Origin: 4572-13 sp964594065
GTDB lineage: Bacteria > Planctomycetota > Phycisphaerae > Sedimentisphaerales > Anaerohalosphaeraceae
DNA length: 64,000 bases
Assembly: GCA_964594065.1 (NCBI GenBank)
Contig: CAZQKX010000006.1
Location: 1-64,000 of the forward strand
Direction of reading: 5' to 3'
Shown here: piece by piece, positions 15,887 through 28,100 of the stretch
Numbering within the stretch: the first letter of the stretch is position 1
How the letters are laid out: each line of letters opens with the position of its first letter
Translations under genes and position numbers: made by a program
The notes under the pieces: model-generated
Told to the model about the DNA's origin: nothing
Databases searched by the model: none
What the model saw: only the letters and a program-made list of their open reading frames with translations

Positions 15887-18800
15887 ATGAAAATATTGAT
15901 CATGAGATTCTTCGTGTTTCTTATGCTTGGATTGATGGGTTTTGTCCAGGCAACGGTCATATTTGAAGAAGACTTTGAAATGCTCAATGACGGGAACCTG
16001 GATGGCCAGGCGGGTTATGGTCTATTCTTTTCCAGTGACTCCTGTGTTGTCGGTGCAAGTTCCGCCCTTGCCGGCGTGAAGGGTATCATTGGAAGCGGCA
16101 CTGGATGGAATACAGCCCAGAAGGCGTTGGGTGCACCATTTAATCCGGCAACGAGTGAGGATACACACTATCTGATTTGTTTGGTTAAATATACGGATGA
16201 CATAGGCAGAATGCTGTTAGTAGCCAGTACCGGTTCCAATAATGGCGAAAAAATTGAAGCCAGGTTCGGTAGTAATGTCAGTCAAACTGCAGGGCTCTTC
16301 GGTTACAGCACAAACTTTTCTACGACATGGCCAGCAGACACACTTTGTGTTGCTGTTTTGAAAATTGATCCTGTAAGTGCCATTGACCTGGAAATCTCGA
16401 TTGGCGTTTTCACTGTAGAAGAAACCTTAGGTGACGAAGCATTCCTGACTTATGCAGGCGTTGTGACAGAAAATCGTGCTTTAGCCAACTTCAATTATGA
16501 CCACATTGCCTTCGGGCCTATAAATAATGTCACAATGGCGGACAATGTACAGATCGTAACCGACTGGGCCGATGTTCAGACAATTTCTGACAGAGCCATA
16601 CTGACTTATCCGTATGATCATGAAAATATATACTGGGAGCAAACCCTTCAATGGTCAGCGCCTGCGAGCTATACTCCGGGTGGTTATAATATTTATCTTG
16701 GAACAGATCACAATCAAGTGCTGAATCGTGACCTTGCTGTTAAGTATAACACTGCAATCGATCCCGATCCCAATCATTTTGTAACAGGATTAGCATATGG
16801 ACAGCGGTATTACTGGCTTGTTGAAGCGCTCAATAATGATCTGCCTTCACCAGCCTGGATCAGCAGTAATATTGGAACTTTCACTACTGCAGGTAAGGTG
16901 TCATCCCCCAGTCCACAAAACGGGAAACTGAATGTAAGCTTGCCTGAAGTCGATTTGAGTTGGGGTAATGAACCTTTTATGACTTCATATAAAGTATACG
17001 CAGGTACAAGTTTGCCTTTAGACTATATCGATGAAGTGACCGCTCCTGAATACATGGATTTACCTGTGCCTCAGGCAGAGACGACTTATTACTGGCGAGT
17101 GGATGCATATGTCAACTCGACTCCAACTGTTGAAGGTGACGTCTGGTCGTTTACGACAGGTCTTGAACTTCTGGAGTGTCCGAGCGGTGATTTAAATGAT
17201 GATTGCGCCGTCAATTTATTGGATCTGTCCATATTTGGTCAACAGTGGCTGGGACCTGCAGGCAGTTCTGCTGACCTGGTGGATAATGATGGTGTCAACG
17301 AGGGCGACCTTGAGGTTATTGGAACAAACTGGTTGGAAGAATTAGATTTTCCCGTCGTTATCAACGAAATTCACTATAATCCAGATTTTACAACTGAGCT
17401 GGTGGAATTTATTGAACTGTATAATCCTATGCCGCTCGACGTGGATATATCCGGCTGGTATTTTTGTGATGGTATCACGTATGAGTTTCCGCAGGGGACC
17501 ACATTGCCAGGGAACAGTTATATTGTCGTAGTTGAAGATCCAAATCTGGCGTATACCCCAACGACGATCATGGATAAATACGGCGTTGATGCAAGCTTCG
17601 TTTATGGACCGTTTGAAGGCAGCATAAACAACGAAGGTGAAAAGATAGAGCTTTGTGATGCTGACGGTGTTGAAGTCGATCAGGTTCAGTACGGCTTGGG
17701 TTTCCCATGGCCGACCGTGGGGGATGGAGTACCGGATGACGGATCAGCCATAGGCAGTGGTCACTCCATTCAACTGATACATTATTCATTCGATAATGAT
17801 TTAGGCGGCAGTTGGCGAAGTGCTTATCCAACTCCGGGTGAACATAACGCCGCAGTTTATGCTGAAAATGCTCCGCCTCAAATCCGACAGGTCAAGCATA
17901 CTCCAATGCAGCCTCGATCCGGACAGGATGTTGTTATTACCTGTAAGGTAACCGATCCTGATGACGTTCAATATGTTAAGCTGCAGTACCAGGATGTTGC
18001 ACCGGGAAATTATATTGGATATCAATATTCTGATTTTTCCGATTATCCCAATGATGTTACGAACGATGATCGCATCCTCAATCCGGCCTATGAAACGGGT
18101 TGGGTGGAATTGTCTATGCATGACGATGGTGCTGACGGGGATGAATTGGCAGGTGATAATGTATACACAGTGATAATCCCCGGTTCTGAAAATAACCACC
18201 GTCATCTGATGCGTTATCGAATACGGGTTAAGGATACAACCGGGCTTGGCGCACTTCAGGTACCGTATACTGATGATCCCCAGCCGAACTTTGCCTACTT
18301 TGTTTATGACGGTATGCCGGCCTGGTCCGGTGCGATCGAACCGGGCAGTTCTGATCCAACAAGGGGCGAAGTTGTAACGTACAGCCAAGACGTGATGAAC
18401 TCTTTCCCTGTCTATCATATACTTGTCAGGGACCAGGATCTTGAAGAGTGTCGAACGAATCCCGGATGGCCGATTTATTCAGAAAAAGCCGGCTGGTACC
18501 TGTGGACAGGTGCATTGGTGTACGATGGAGTTGTTTACGATCATGTCTGGTTTAGGGCACGCGGCTGGACCAGCACGTATGGAGGGGGGAAGATGAACTG
18601 GAAGATTGATTTTAACAGGGGGCACTACTTCCAGGGGCGCGACCTCTACGGTAAAAAATATAAGAATAAATGGGACAAGCTGAATACTGCTTTTTGTCTT
18701 TCAAAGTATAGTGGTAATAACGGCAATATACGGGGCGAATACGGCATGTATGAGGCTGTCGGTTTTAAGTTGTTCAATCTGGCAAGTGTACCATCTGTCA

Positions 18801-21800
18801 CTACTCAATGGTTCCAGCTAAGGGTGATTGACGATGCTGTTGAAGCGTCTTCTGATCAATACGAAGGCGACTTCTGGGGTATGTATATGACGCTAGAGCA
18901 GGTGGATGGGCGTTTCCTGGATGAGCATAATTTACCGGATGGAAATATCATCAAAGATGGATTTAGCAGTGAAGTAGGCGTTATTAAACGTAATCAAGGC
19001 AAAACACAGATGCCATGGGATGATGATGTTATTGCATTTGAAGATGCGTATGAAGACAATCCGCCTCGGTCATGGTGGGAAAACAACGTCGATCTGGAAT
19101 CGTATTACAGTTACCATACGATAACTCATGCGATACATCACTATGACATCGGTCCGGATACCAACTGCTTCCGCTATCACAACTCAGAGACTGACAAATG
19201 GCTTATGATGCCCTGGGATATTGATTTATCCTGGAGTGCCGTATATTCCAAAGGCGAACCCATGATCCTTGTATGGGATCCCTGGCTTGATAATGCCGGA
19301 TGGCCCGAGTGGCGAATTGACTACTACAACCGTATGCGGGAAATGCAGGACCTACTGGTCAATGAGGACCAGGGATGGCAGGTTATTGATGAGTATGCCG
19401 CAAATGTCTATCGACCAGTAGACGGTCAGTACTTAATGGATGCCGATCGTGCACACTGGGACTATAATCCTCGTGTGGGTTGGGGACAAGGTAATTTCTT
19501 TACAAATCCCGGATTAATCAGTCCTGATTTTAGCGGCATCGTTCATTTAATGAAAAGTTACTTATTGCCTACAGAAGGTGGAGGATTGCGAATCAAAGAG
19601 ATGGCTGCTGATGCTTCGATACCGGACACACCGGTTGTTAATTATAACGGCACATCCGCGTTTGCCGCTAATGATCTGACATTCCAGACAAGTGCCTTTT
19701 CCGATCCTGAAGGATCAGGAACGTTTGCCGCAATGAAGTGGCGAATTGGTGAAGTAACGCCTTGGTCTGGTTCAATCGTACCCACCGATCCGAATACTAT
19801 TCTATTTGCACCCAAGGAGGATACATGGCATTACTTTGAGGGGACCTCAGAACCTTCACCTACAGACATGGAACTATGGCGTCAAATTGGTTTTGATGAC
19901 GGTTCATGGCAGCAGGGACAGACGCCTGTCGGGTACGGTGAATCGATTATCAATACGAATCTTGATATGCGGTATAACTACACAACGATCTATCTCCGCA
20001 AGGAATTTAGTGTAAACCATCCCGACACATTTAGCTCCTTGAATTTACATGTCCTGTATGATGACGCTTTTAATTTGTGGATCAATGGTCATTATGTCAC
20101 TTCTGCAAACACATCCGGGGAGAATCTTGCCTATCATGAGACTGCTTCCGGCGGTCATGACGCCACAAGTGGTTATGTTACATTTACAGTAAACAATCCG
20201 GCAGATATTCTTGTGTCAGGTACGAACGTTATTGCTGTTCAGGTCTTAAATATATCCTTGGGCGGAAGTTCTGATTGTGCAATTGATGTCAAGCTTGAAG
20301 GAAAGGTGGATTCAGGAGTGCCTATTTCACCGCCCGAAAGCCCCACAGAGCCTTTCAAATATGAGATTGAAACAGTGTGGGAAAGTGATGAAATCACAAA
20401 TCCTGCCAATGTAGACATTACAATCCCGGCCAGTGTTGTCAAATCCGGTAGAACCTATCGTGTTCGCTGCCGCATGAAGGATGACACGGGTCGATGGTCC
20501 CACTGGTCTGATCCAAATCAGTTTATCGCGGGTGAGCCTTTATCGGCAGGCATACTGGACAATCTAAGAGCAACAGAAGTAATGTATAATCCTGCAGATG
20601 CTGATATCTTAAAGGGCGAACTAGATACTGATAATGATGAGTTTGAATTTATTGAACTCAAGAACATCGGTGATGAAACCTTGGATCTGACTCATGTCTC
20701 ATTTAAGGATGGCGTTACATTTGTGTTTGCAGGCAGCAGTATTGAAAGTATTGGTTCAGGCGAATTTGTGTTGGTTGTAAAGAATCAGGCTGCTTTCGAA
20801 TCGCGGTACGGCACGGCCTTCAGTAACCGGATTGCTGGTGAGTATACCACCCAAAAACTGTCAAACTCGGGTGAACTTGTGAAACTCGATGATTTCTGGA
20901 ATGGTACGATAACCGAGTTCGAATATAACGATGGTCGTGCCTGGCCATATGCTGCAGACGGAGGGGGGCATTCGCTTGTACCATTATCGGATGCGATTGC
21001 TGATCAACCGGCTGGCACTGCAAAATATGGCGGCAACTGGCGACAGAGTGCCTATATCAATGGCTCACCCGGTGCGGATGATCCGGAATTGTCGGCATCC
21101 GTATTAGTCAACGAAGTCATGGCTCATACGGATTATCCGGTTCCCCCGTATGACTCCAGAGACTGGATTGAGCTTTACAATACAGGGATTTCAACGGTGA
21201 ATCTTAACAGCAACTGGTATCTCAGTGATGATCTTGATGATCTTAAGAAATGGGCACTGCCAGTTCATACATTGCTGGCAAACGGCCGTATCAGCTATGA
21301 TGAAGTTGACGATTTTCATAATCCGATTACGACGGGCTTTGGTCTGAACAAAGCCGGCGAACAGGTCATACTTTCATATCTGCCCGGAACGGCGGATGAT
21401 CGTATTGTTGACAGTATACGATTCAAAGGCCAGGAAAACAATACATCACTTGGCAGGTATCCGGATGGTGGGGCATACTTCTTTGCAATGGATCCTTCAA
21501 GGGATTTAACGAATACAACACCAAACCACGATATTGTTATCAGTGAGATTATGTATCATCCCGAAGAGGGAACAACAAACGATGAATATATCGTGTTGTA
21601 TAATCCAACTGGCCAGATAATAAATCTGTTCAACGCATCAGGTTCATGGCGGTTTGATAACGCGGTCAACTATACACTGCCAGCTTCGATATCAATTGCA
21701 AATAGTTCTCGCTTGATTATTGTCGGTTTCGATCCGGCCATAGAAACCCAACGATTGGATGCATTTGAAACAGCTTACAACACAGGCCAATTGACTGCCG

Positions 21801-22063
21801 GCATTGACATCGTCGGTCCGTGGACGGGTGACTTATCTAACGGCACCGAACGGCTGGCCCTGGAAAGGCCGCAGGCACCGGATACAGTAGGTGATCCAGT
21901 CTCATGGGTAATAGTCGATGAGGTTGTTTACAGTGATTATGATCCTTGGCCAAGCAGTGCTGATGGTGCTGGTGATGCTTTAGAAAGGATTTCGAATTCT
22001 TCAACAGCTTCGGGACTTGATCCATCCAATTGGAAGGCGAAAGATCCGGCATCATTACCATAA
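15887..22063 (+). CDS. Giant CotH-kinase / lamin-tail domain secreted protein A
   Basis: 2058 aa with signal peptide MRFFVFLMLGLMGFVQA. In order: an N-terminal beta-sandwich (to about 230), two fibronectin-III-like domains (about 240-425, each ending in the YYWRVDA or YYWLVEA type), a dockerin-like pair (430-486), a lamin-tail domain (from 488, VVINEIHYNP), a CotH-kinase region (about 790-1230, with WFRARGWTSTYGGGKMNWKI and the motif WLMMPWDIDLSW near 1105), a galactose-binding-like sandwich (about 1310-1470), and three more lamin-tail domains (from about 1558, 1738 and 1882). CotH is a protein kinase of spore coats; these secreted homologues have no known target. No strong ribosome-binding site is visible. 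The gene follows the beta-helix gene by 57 bp and precedes its paralogue by 47 bp, so an operon is likely. Confidence 0.85.
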   Translation: MKILIMRFFVFLMLGLMGFVQATVIFEEDFEMLNDGNLDGQAGYGLFFSSDSCVVGASSALAGVKGIIGSGTGWNTAQKALGAPFNPATSEDTHYLICLVKYTDDIGRMLLVASTGSNNGEKIEARFGSNVSQTAGLFGYSTNFSTTWPADTLCVAVLKIDPVSAIDLEISIGVFTVEETLGDEAFLTYAGVVTENRALANFNYDHIAFGPINNVTMADNVQIVTDWADVQTISDRAILTYPYDHENIYWEQTLQWSAPASYTPGGYNIYLGTDHNQVLNRDLAVKYNTAIDPDPNHFVTGLAYGQRYYWLVEALNNDLPSPAWISSNIGTFTTAGKVSSPSPQNGKLNVSLPEVDLSWGNEPFMTSYKVYAGTSLPLDYIDEVTAPEYMDLPVPQAETTYYWRVDAYVNSTPTVEGDVWSFTTGLELLECPSGDLNDDCAVNLLDLSIFGQQWLGPAGSSADLVDNDGVNEGDLEVIGTNWLEELDFPVVINEIHYNPDFTTELVEFIELYNPMPLDVDISGWYFCDGITYEFPQGTTLPGNSYIVVVEDPNLAYTPTTIMDKYGVDASFVYGPFEGSINNEGEKIELCDADGVEVDQVQYGLGFPWPTVGDGVPDDGSAIGSGHSIQLIHYSFDNDLGGSWRSAYPTPGEHNAAVYAENAPPQIRQVKHTPMQPRSGQDVVITCKVTDPDDVQYVKLQYQDVAPGNYIGYQYSDFSDYPNDVTNDDRILNPAYETGWVELSMHDDGADGDELAGDNVYTVIIPGSENNHRHLMRYRIRVKDTTGLGALQVPYTDDPQPNFAYFVYDGMPAWSGAIEPGSSDPTRGEVVTYSQDVMNSFPVYHILVRDQDLEECRTNPGWPIYSEKAGWYLWTGALVYDGVVYDHVWFRARGWTSTYGGGKMNWKIDFNRGHYFQGRDLYGKKYKNKWDKLNTAFCLSKYSGNNGNIRGEYGMYEAVGFKLFNLASVPSVTTQWFQLRVIDDAVEASSDQYEGDFWGMYMTLEQVDGRFLDEHNLPDGNIIKDGFSSEVGVIKRNQGKTQMPWDDDVIAFEDAYEDNPPRSWWENNVDLESYYSYHTITHAIHHYDIGPDTNCFRYHNSETDKWLMMPWDIDLSWSAVYSKGEPMILVWDPWLDNAGWPEWRIDYYNRMREMQDLLVNEDQGWQVIDEYAANVYRPVDGQYLMDADRAHWDYNPRVGWGQGNFFTNPGLISPDFSGIVHLMKSYLLPTEGGGLRIKEMAADASIPDTPVVNYNGTSAFAANDLTFQTSAFSDPEGSGTFAAMKWRIGEVTPWSGSIVPTDPNTILFAPKEDTWHYFEGTSEPSPTDMELWRQIGFDDGSWQQGQTPVGYGESIINTNLDMRYNYTTIYLRKEFSVNHPDTFSSLNLHVLYDDAFNLWINGHYVTSANTSGENLAYHETASGGHDATSGYVTFTVNNPADILVSGTNVIAVQVLNISLGGSSDCAIDVKLEGKVDSGVPISPPESPTEPFKYEIETVWESDEITNPANVDITIPASVVKSGRTYRVRCRMKDDTGRWSHWSDPNQFIAGEPLSAGILDNLRATEVMYNPADADILKGELDTDNDEFEFIELKNIGDETLDLTHVSFKDGVTFVFAGSSIESIGSGEFVLVVKNQAAFESRYGTAFSNRIAGEYTTQKLSNSGELVKLDDFWNGTITEFEYNDGRAWPYAADGGGHSLVPLSDAIADQPAGTAKYGGNWRQSAYINGSPGADDPELSASVLVNEVMAHTDYPVPPYDSRDWIELYNTGISTVNLNSNWYLSDDLDDLKKWALPVHTLLANGRISYDEVDDFHNPITTGFGLNKAGEQVILSYLPGTADDRIVDSIRFKGQENNTSLGRYPDGGAYFFAMDPSRDLTNTTPNHDIVISEIMYHPEEGTTNDEYIVLYNPTGQIINLFNASGSWRFDNAVNYTLPASISIANSSRLIIVGFDPAIETQRLDAFETAYNTGQLTAGIDIVGPWTGDLSNGTERLALERPQAPDTVGDPVSWVIVDEVVYSDYDPWPSSADGAGDALERISNSSTASGLDPSNWKAKDPASLP

Positions 22064-22110
22064 TGTGGATATAACGTTAAACAATAATTTATTTATGAAC
22101 GAGAGGATCA

Positions 22111-25100
22111 ATGAAAATTAGAAGTATGATTCTCAAAACCGTAACTTTTCTTGCTGCGGTCTTTTTCGCGTTGCGAACGATGAAACCGTTGATATATGTA
22201 TCAATAATCGTCGGGCTTTTAGCGGGACTTGTCCAGGCATCGGTTATCTTTTCGGTGGACTATGAGTCGCTCAGTACGGGCAATCTGAGCGGCCAGGATG
22301 GTTGGCATACGATCTATAATTATAGCTCCACGGTTACCAATGTTAATCCGACTGCCGGTGCTCAGAGTCTTATTAACATTTCCGGCGGGAATAGCGGCGT
22401 CGCAAAAGCAATGGGATACACCGTTGATCCTCAAACGATGACCGGCCCGATATATCTGAGCGCACTGTTGAAATGGAACGGTGTCGATAGTGGTGCCACT
22501 TTGACTCTGGGTATGAGTGAAGGCGGTAACAGCAATAAATTTGAAGTGCGTTTTGCCTGTGCCAGTACTATTTATGCCTATATTCGCGGCCCTGGATACA
22601 CTGCCAGCATCAATCACGGCGGCATTACGACTGACACATTATACATGGTTGTTGCAAAGATTGAAGAAAATACCGGCGATCCAACAAAGTTAGATTTCAA
22701 GGGAAAGTTTTTTGATGTTTCCGGCGGCACACTGGGTGCAGAAGATTTTACGGGTTCTTGGGCCCTTACTTTTAATCGTACAGAGCTTAATAACAGTGGA
22801 TATCTCTATCAGCCGGATGAATTTTTTGTCGGTATCAATACTGCAGGCCTGACCGCTGACAACGCTGCCGTTTCGACCACATGGGCCGATATTCAGCTTT
22901 TTCTTGAAAACAGTCAATTTGTCGGCGCTCATACCCCTGATCCCGAAGACGAAGATGCTAATGTGGAGATCGATGCTGTCCTGAGTTGGTCGGCAGCCCA
23001 TAACAATCCGGCCCCAACCGGATATGATGTCTATTTGGGAACGAACTCTGATTTTTCCGGCCAGTCGCCGGTATCCACGAATCAGCCGGGGCTTATATTC
23101 GATCCATTCGGGCCTGCAGATCTGGACATAGAAACAACGTATTACTGGCGGATCGATGCCTATAGGCCCGACCAAACGAAAAAGACCGGTGACGTGTGGT
23201 CTTTTTCCACCATTGATAATCCCTGCAATAATATCCCTCCGGTCATTGATGGACCGCATACAGTGGATTCTGCCGCACGCAAACCTACACTGATCAGCGT
23301 AACAGTGCAGGACGACGGCAAGCCCTATACCGGTGGATGTGACATTGATTATCCAGATGTCGGAACATCCTATTCCCCTGTGTATCAGTGGACCCAGCAA
23401 AGCGGTCCCGCGACGGCTGTATTTAGTCCGCCCTCGGCAAACGTAAAAAATATTTCTGTCATGTTTCCCGTCAAAGGAACATACGAGTTATTATTTGAAG
23501 CATCCGACGGCCCGGTCAGTCCCGGTCCGCTTGAAGGTAAGACGAGCCAATGGTCTGTTACTATCGAAGTGATCGAGTCTCTTGATGGCGATGTCGACAT
23601 CAACTGGAGTATCGGCCTCAATGACTTGATGCTATTGGCACAACAATGGCTTGATGCTCCGGCCTGCATAAGCGGTGATGACTACTGTGCTGATTTTGAC
23701 AATAGCGGCGATATTGATGCGGCCGACTTTACAATGCTATCGGCGAACTGGAACAGGATATTCTCTCCGATTGTGCTGTCGGAATTTATGTCATCCAACG
23801 ACACGGGTATTAAAGACAATTATGGCAGCAGGCCCGACTGGATCGAGATCGCCAATGTTAGTTCACAAGCCGTTAATATGGAGGGGTATCGCCTGACAGA
23901 TGAACCGGGCACCCTGAATAAATGGGTTTTCCCGTCCGTGGTTCTTGACGCAGGAGATTATCTGATTGTCTATGCGTCCGGCAGAAACGAGACAGACCCG
24001 GAAAGTCCGCTTCATACGAATTTCAAGCTGGATTCCGAGGGCGAATATCTGGCTTTAGCAGCTCCGGATGGTACCATTGTGACTGAATTAAGCCCTGCTT
24101 ATCCAATTCAGGTCACCGATATTTCGTATGGCTTAACGGATGGGGCATTTACGTCAACTGATGTGCTTGTAGGCCCCAGCGCGCAAGCAGACATCCTTGT
24201 TCCAACCGACGACTCTTTAGATGATGGTTCTTGGACACAATCGGCCTTTGACAGTACCGGATGGATACACGGTGGTTTAGGGGCAGGGTACGATACAGGA
24301 ACTAATTATGATTCTCTCATTTCCACAAACCTTCAAAGCCAGATGTACAATGGAGGCTTTTCAGCTTACATTCGAATTCCGTTTGAAATAGCCGACCCTA
24401 CGGATATCAACGAATTAATTTTACGAATGAAATATGATGATGCATTTGCTGCATATATCAATGGCGTTCCTGTAGCTCGCAGTGAAAGTGTGAATTCATC
24501 GGATGATTTCCTGGCATGGGATCATGACTGTGGAGATCACCCGGATTCTCAGGCAATCGTCTTCGAAGATCACCAGATCGATCTGTCTTCCGGTTTGCTT
24601 CATGTTGGAACCAACATGCTGGCTGTCCATGGTTTGAATGATGGACCGAGCAGTGATGCATTATTTCTGCCGGAACTGCATGCGACGACTATTTCCGGCA
24701 CCGGCACCTCTTCCGAACAGTGGGGATACTTTATCGATGGGACACCTGATGAGATCAATACGGGCGCTCTCGAAACACTGGGTGCGGTTATTCGCCAGGC
24801 CACTGAATCGCTTCCTTGTCCAGCAGACAATGAAGACATCATTATCACCGCAACAGTTGAAGAGACATTGGCTCCTGTTGATAATGTAAAAGTGTACTAC
24901 TGTGTGATGTACGGCAGTGAATCAGAACTGATAATGCTTGATGACGGCAGCGGCAATGATGTTGTTGCCGGTGACGGCATTTATACAGCAACCATACCAA
25001 GTTCGGCGGGCACGCCGGGCCAGATGGTTCGCTGGCGATTTGTCACAGAAGATGATAACGTCACACAATTTAAGCTGCCGACTTACCTGAATCCTGACAG

Positions 25101-28100
25101 GGCCCCTCAGTATTTCGGAACAGTTATCGCCGATCCCGACCTGGATAATATCCAGCCGGTTTTTCAATGGTTTACGGAGAATTACTCGGCAGCGACCACG
25201 TCTGGTTATCGTGGTTCAGGTTTTTATAAGGATCATTTCTATGATAATGTTCGTGTGAAAAACCGTGGTCAGACGACAAGAGTAAGCAGGGCTGGCAAAA
25301 GGTCCTTAAACTTCGATTTTAATCCGGGCAATGGTTTCTATTACAATGAAGAAATCCCCGGTGCTGGTGAGATCAATTTAAACAATAACATGAATGATAA
25401 ATCGTTCATGGTTTGGGCTTTGGCGTCACGTGCTTTCAAGCTGGCGGGTCATGGTTATCCACATTCGGAGCCGATTGCTACCTGGTGTAATGGAAATTTT
25501 GAGGCAATCCGCATCTTTATCGAACAGCCCGAAGATGAATATCTCGAGCGACATGAGCTTGATCCAATGGGAGCTCTATACAAAGCGCTGCAGTCACCTC
25601 AGAATCCAATGATCGATGGAGCATACACATCCGGATACAGCAAGCATACGCGAGAATGGGAAAGCTTTTCTGATATAGTTGAATTTGTAAATGGAATTAA
25701 ACCATATCATGTGTATGATATCACAACTCCGGCAAACAGTGTTATAAAACCGATCGCTGAACGACGACAATATGTCTACGACCACGGTGATATTGCTGCG
25801 CTCATAAACTATACCGCAAGTATCATAATCATTTACGGTAACGACCATGTGCATAAAAACTATTGGTTCTACTGCGATACCGAAGGAACGGGCCAATGGC
25901 AGTTTTTGCCTTGGGACATGGATATGAGCAATGGTGTAATTGTCAATGAGCGTTTCCCGGATAACCACCCATTGTTAGGCTGTGAGGCGTATCCCAGATT
26001 TGATAATCCTGTTATCTGGAACGGATTGATCGACTTGATCATGATGACCCCTGAGTTACGTCAAATGCATCTTCGCAGACTCCGGACATTAATGGATGAA
26101 ATTCTGCAGGAGCCATATCCAGCATATGATGAGTATAAAGCATTTATGGATGATTATAAGCTTTGGATGCTCAGAGATGTTGGTTCACAAGATCTTCAGG
26201 ATCTGGAACGCAGCAAATGGCCCGCCGACTACACGTATTCGCACGAATCTGTCCCTGCAGATATTGATCTTCCTACTTTAGCTATTGACCATAAAAAGGC
26301 CAATTATCTAAATCAAAGAAGAGAGCATTTGTTCAATTTTCATGAGCTTGGCAGCTACAGTGACTCACGCGAACGATTGACCGATTACTTTGGCATTCCC
26401 AATGCTCAGTCGGCTGGATTAACGATTGATTTTGGAACCATCGAGGTCAGTCCTGCAAACGGTAATCAGGACCAGGAATACATCCAGCTGATCAACAATA
26501 ATTCTGTGGCTGTTGATATATCCAACTGGACCCTTATTGGTGGCATCGACCATACGTTCACACCCGGTACTGTCATCCCCACCGGATACAGCCTGTATGT
26601 CTCTCCGAATGTAAAAGCGTTTCTGGCAAGAGCAACCTCACCCAGGGGCGGCCAGAATCTGTTTGCGCAGGGTAACTATAAAGGCCATCTTTCCAGCTGG
26701 GGTGAAACCATCGAACTGCGTGATGATGGCGGGGGATTGAATAATACGATATCAACCCCCAGCAGTCCCAGTGATACACAGCAGTATCTGCGGATTACGG
26801 AGATCATGTATCATCCGGCAACGGGGGGAAGTTATAATGAAGAAGAATATGAGTTTATTGAGTTGAAAAATACCGATTCATTGCCATTATTGCTTGACGG
26901 CGTTAAGCTGACCAATGGCGTTGAATACGAGTTTCCCACAGGCACCACGCTTAGTGGCGGACAGTACACACTATTGGTTAAAAACCAGTCTGCGTTTGAA
27001 TCCCGTTATGGCACCGGTCACCCGATTGCCGGGCAATACACCGGCAGTTTAAGCAACAGCGGCGAACAAATCGCACTGGACGACCCGATCAAGGGATCGA
27101 TCCTCAAATTCAGCTACAACGATACGTGGTATCCGGTCACCGACGGTCAGGGCTTCTCACTGACCATCATCAATGAAAATGACCCCGTCCTGGACAATTG
27201 GGATATCGGCAGCGCCTGGCGGCCCAGCGGACAGGTTGGCGGCTCTCCCGCCGCGGTCGATATTGCTGTTGTTCCGGCTCCCGGCGCAATCGTGATCAAT
27301 GAACTGCTGGCCCACAGCGATTTCGCTCCGAACGACTGGATCGAACTGCATAACACAACAGAAGCCCAGATCAATGTTGGCGGGTGGTACCTCAGCGACA
27401 ATGACGCCAACCTCTTGATGTATGAGATTCCGTTGGGGACGATCATTAATCCTAATGGCTATGTTGTATTTACACAGGACGACCACTTCGGTGGTCAAAT
27501 GGCTTATAGTGAAAACGGCGAAACAGCTTACTTATCTTCGGCACAGGACGGCATTCTGACTGGTTACAGTGAAACACAGTCATTTGGTGCATCCGAAGGG
27601 GGCGTTGCGTTTGGACGCTATATCAAGAGCAGCGGCGATGTGGACTTCGTAGCAATGGCAGGGAATACACCTGGTGACATTTTCCAGGGCGACGTCAACG
27701 GCGGCCCCAAAGTTCCGGCTGTTGTGATTACGGAGATCATGTACAATCCGGTCGATCCCAACGATGGACGCGACAATGACCTGTTCGAATACATCGAGTT
27801 GTACAACCGAACTGGAAGCCCTGTATCGCTTGAAACATATGATAATGTTTTGTCTGACTACGTGCCATGGGCGTTTACGAAGGGAATTGACTATACATTC
27901 CCATCAGGTGTAACCATTCCCGGAGGCAGTCGTATTTTAGTTGTCAAGGATATCACTGCGTTTCAAGAGCGGTATCCATTGGTCCCATCGGGTATTATCT
28001 ACGGTCCTTATGAAGGTCAATTGAGCAATGGCGGCGAAAAGCTGGAACTGTCGATGCCCGGCGATGAGGTTTTGGGCCAGCGTCAATACATCCGTCTCGA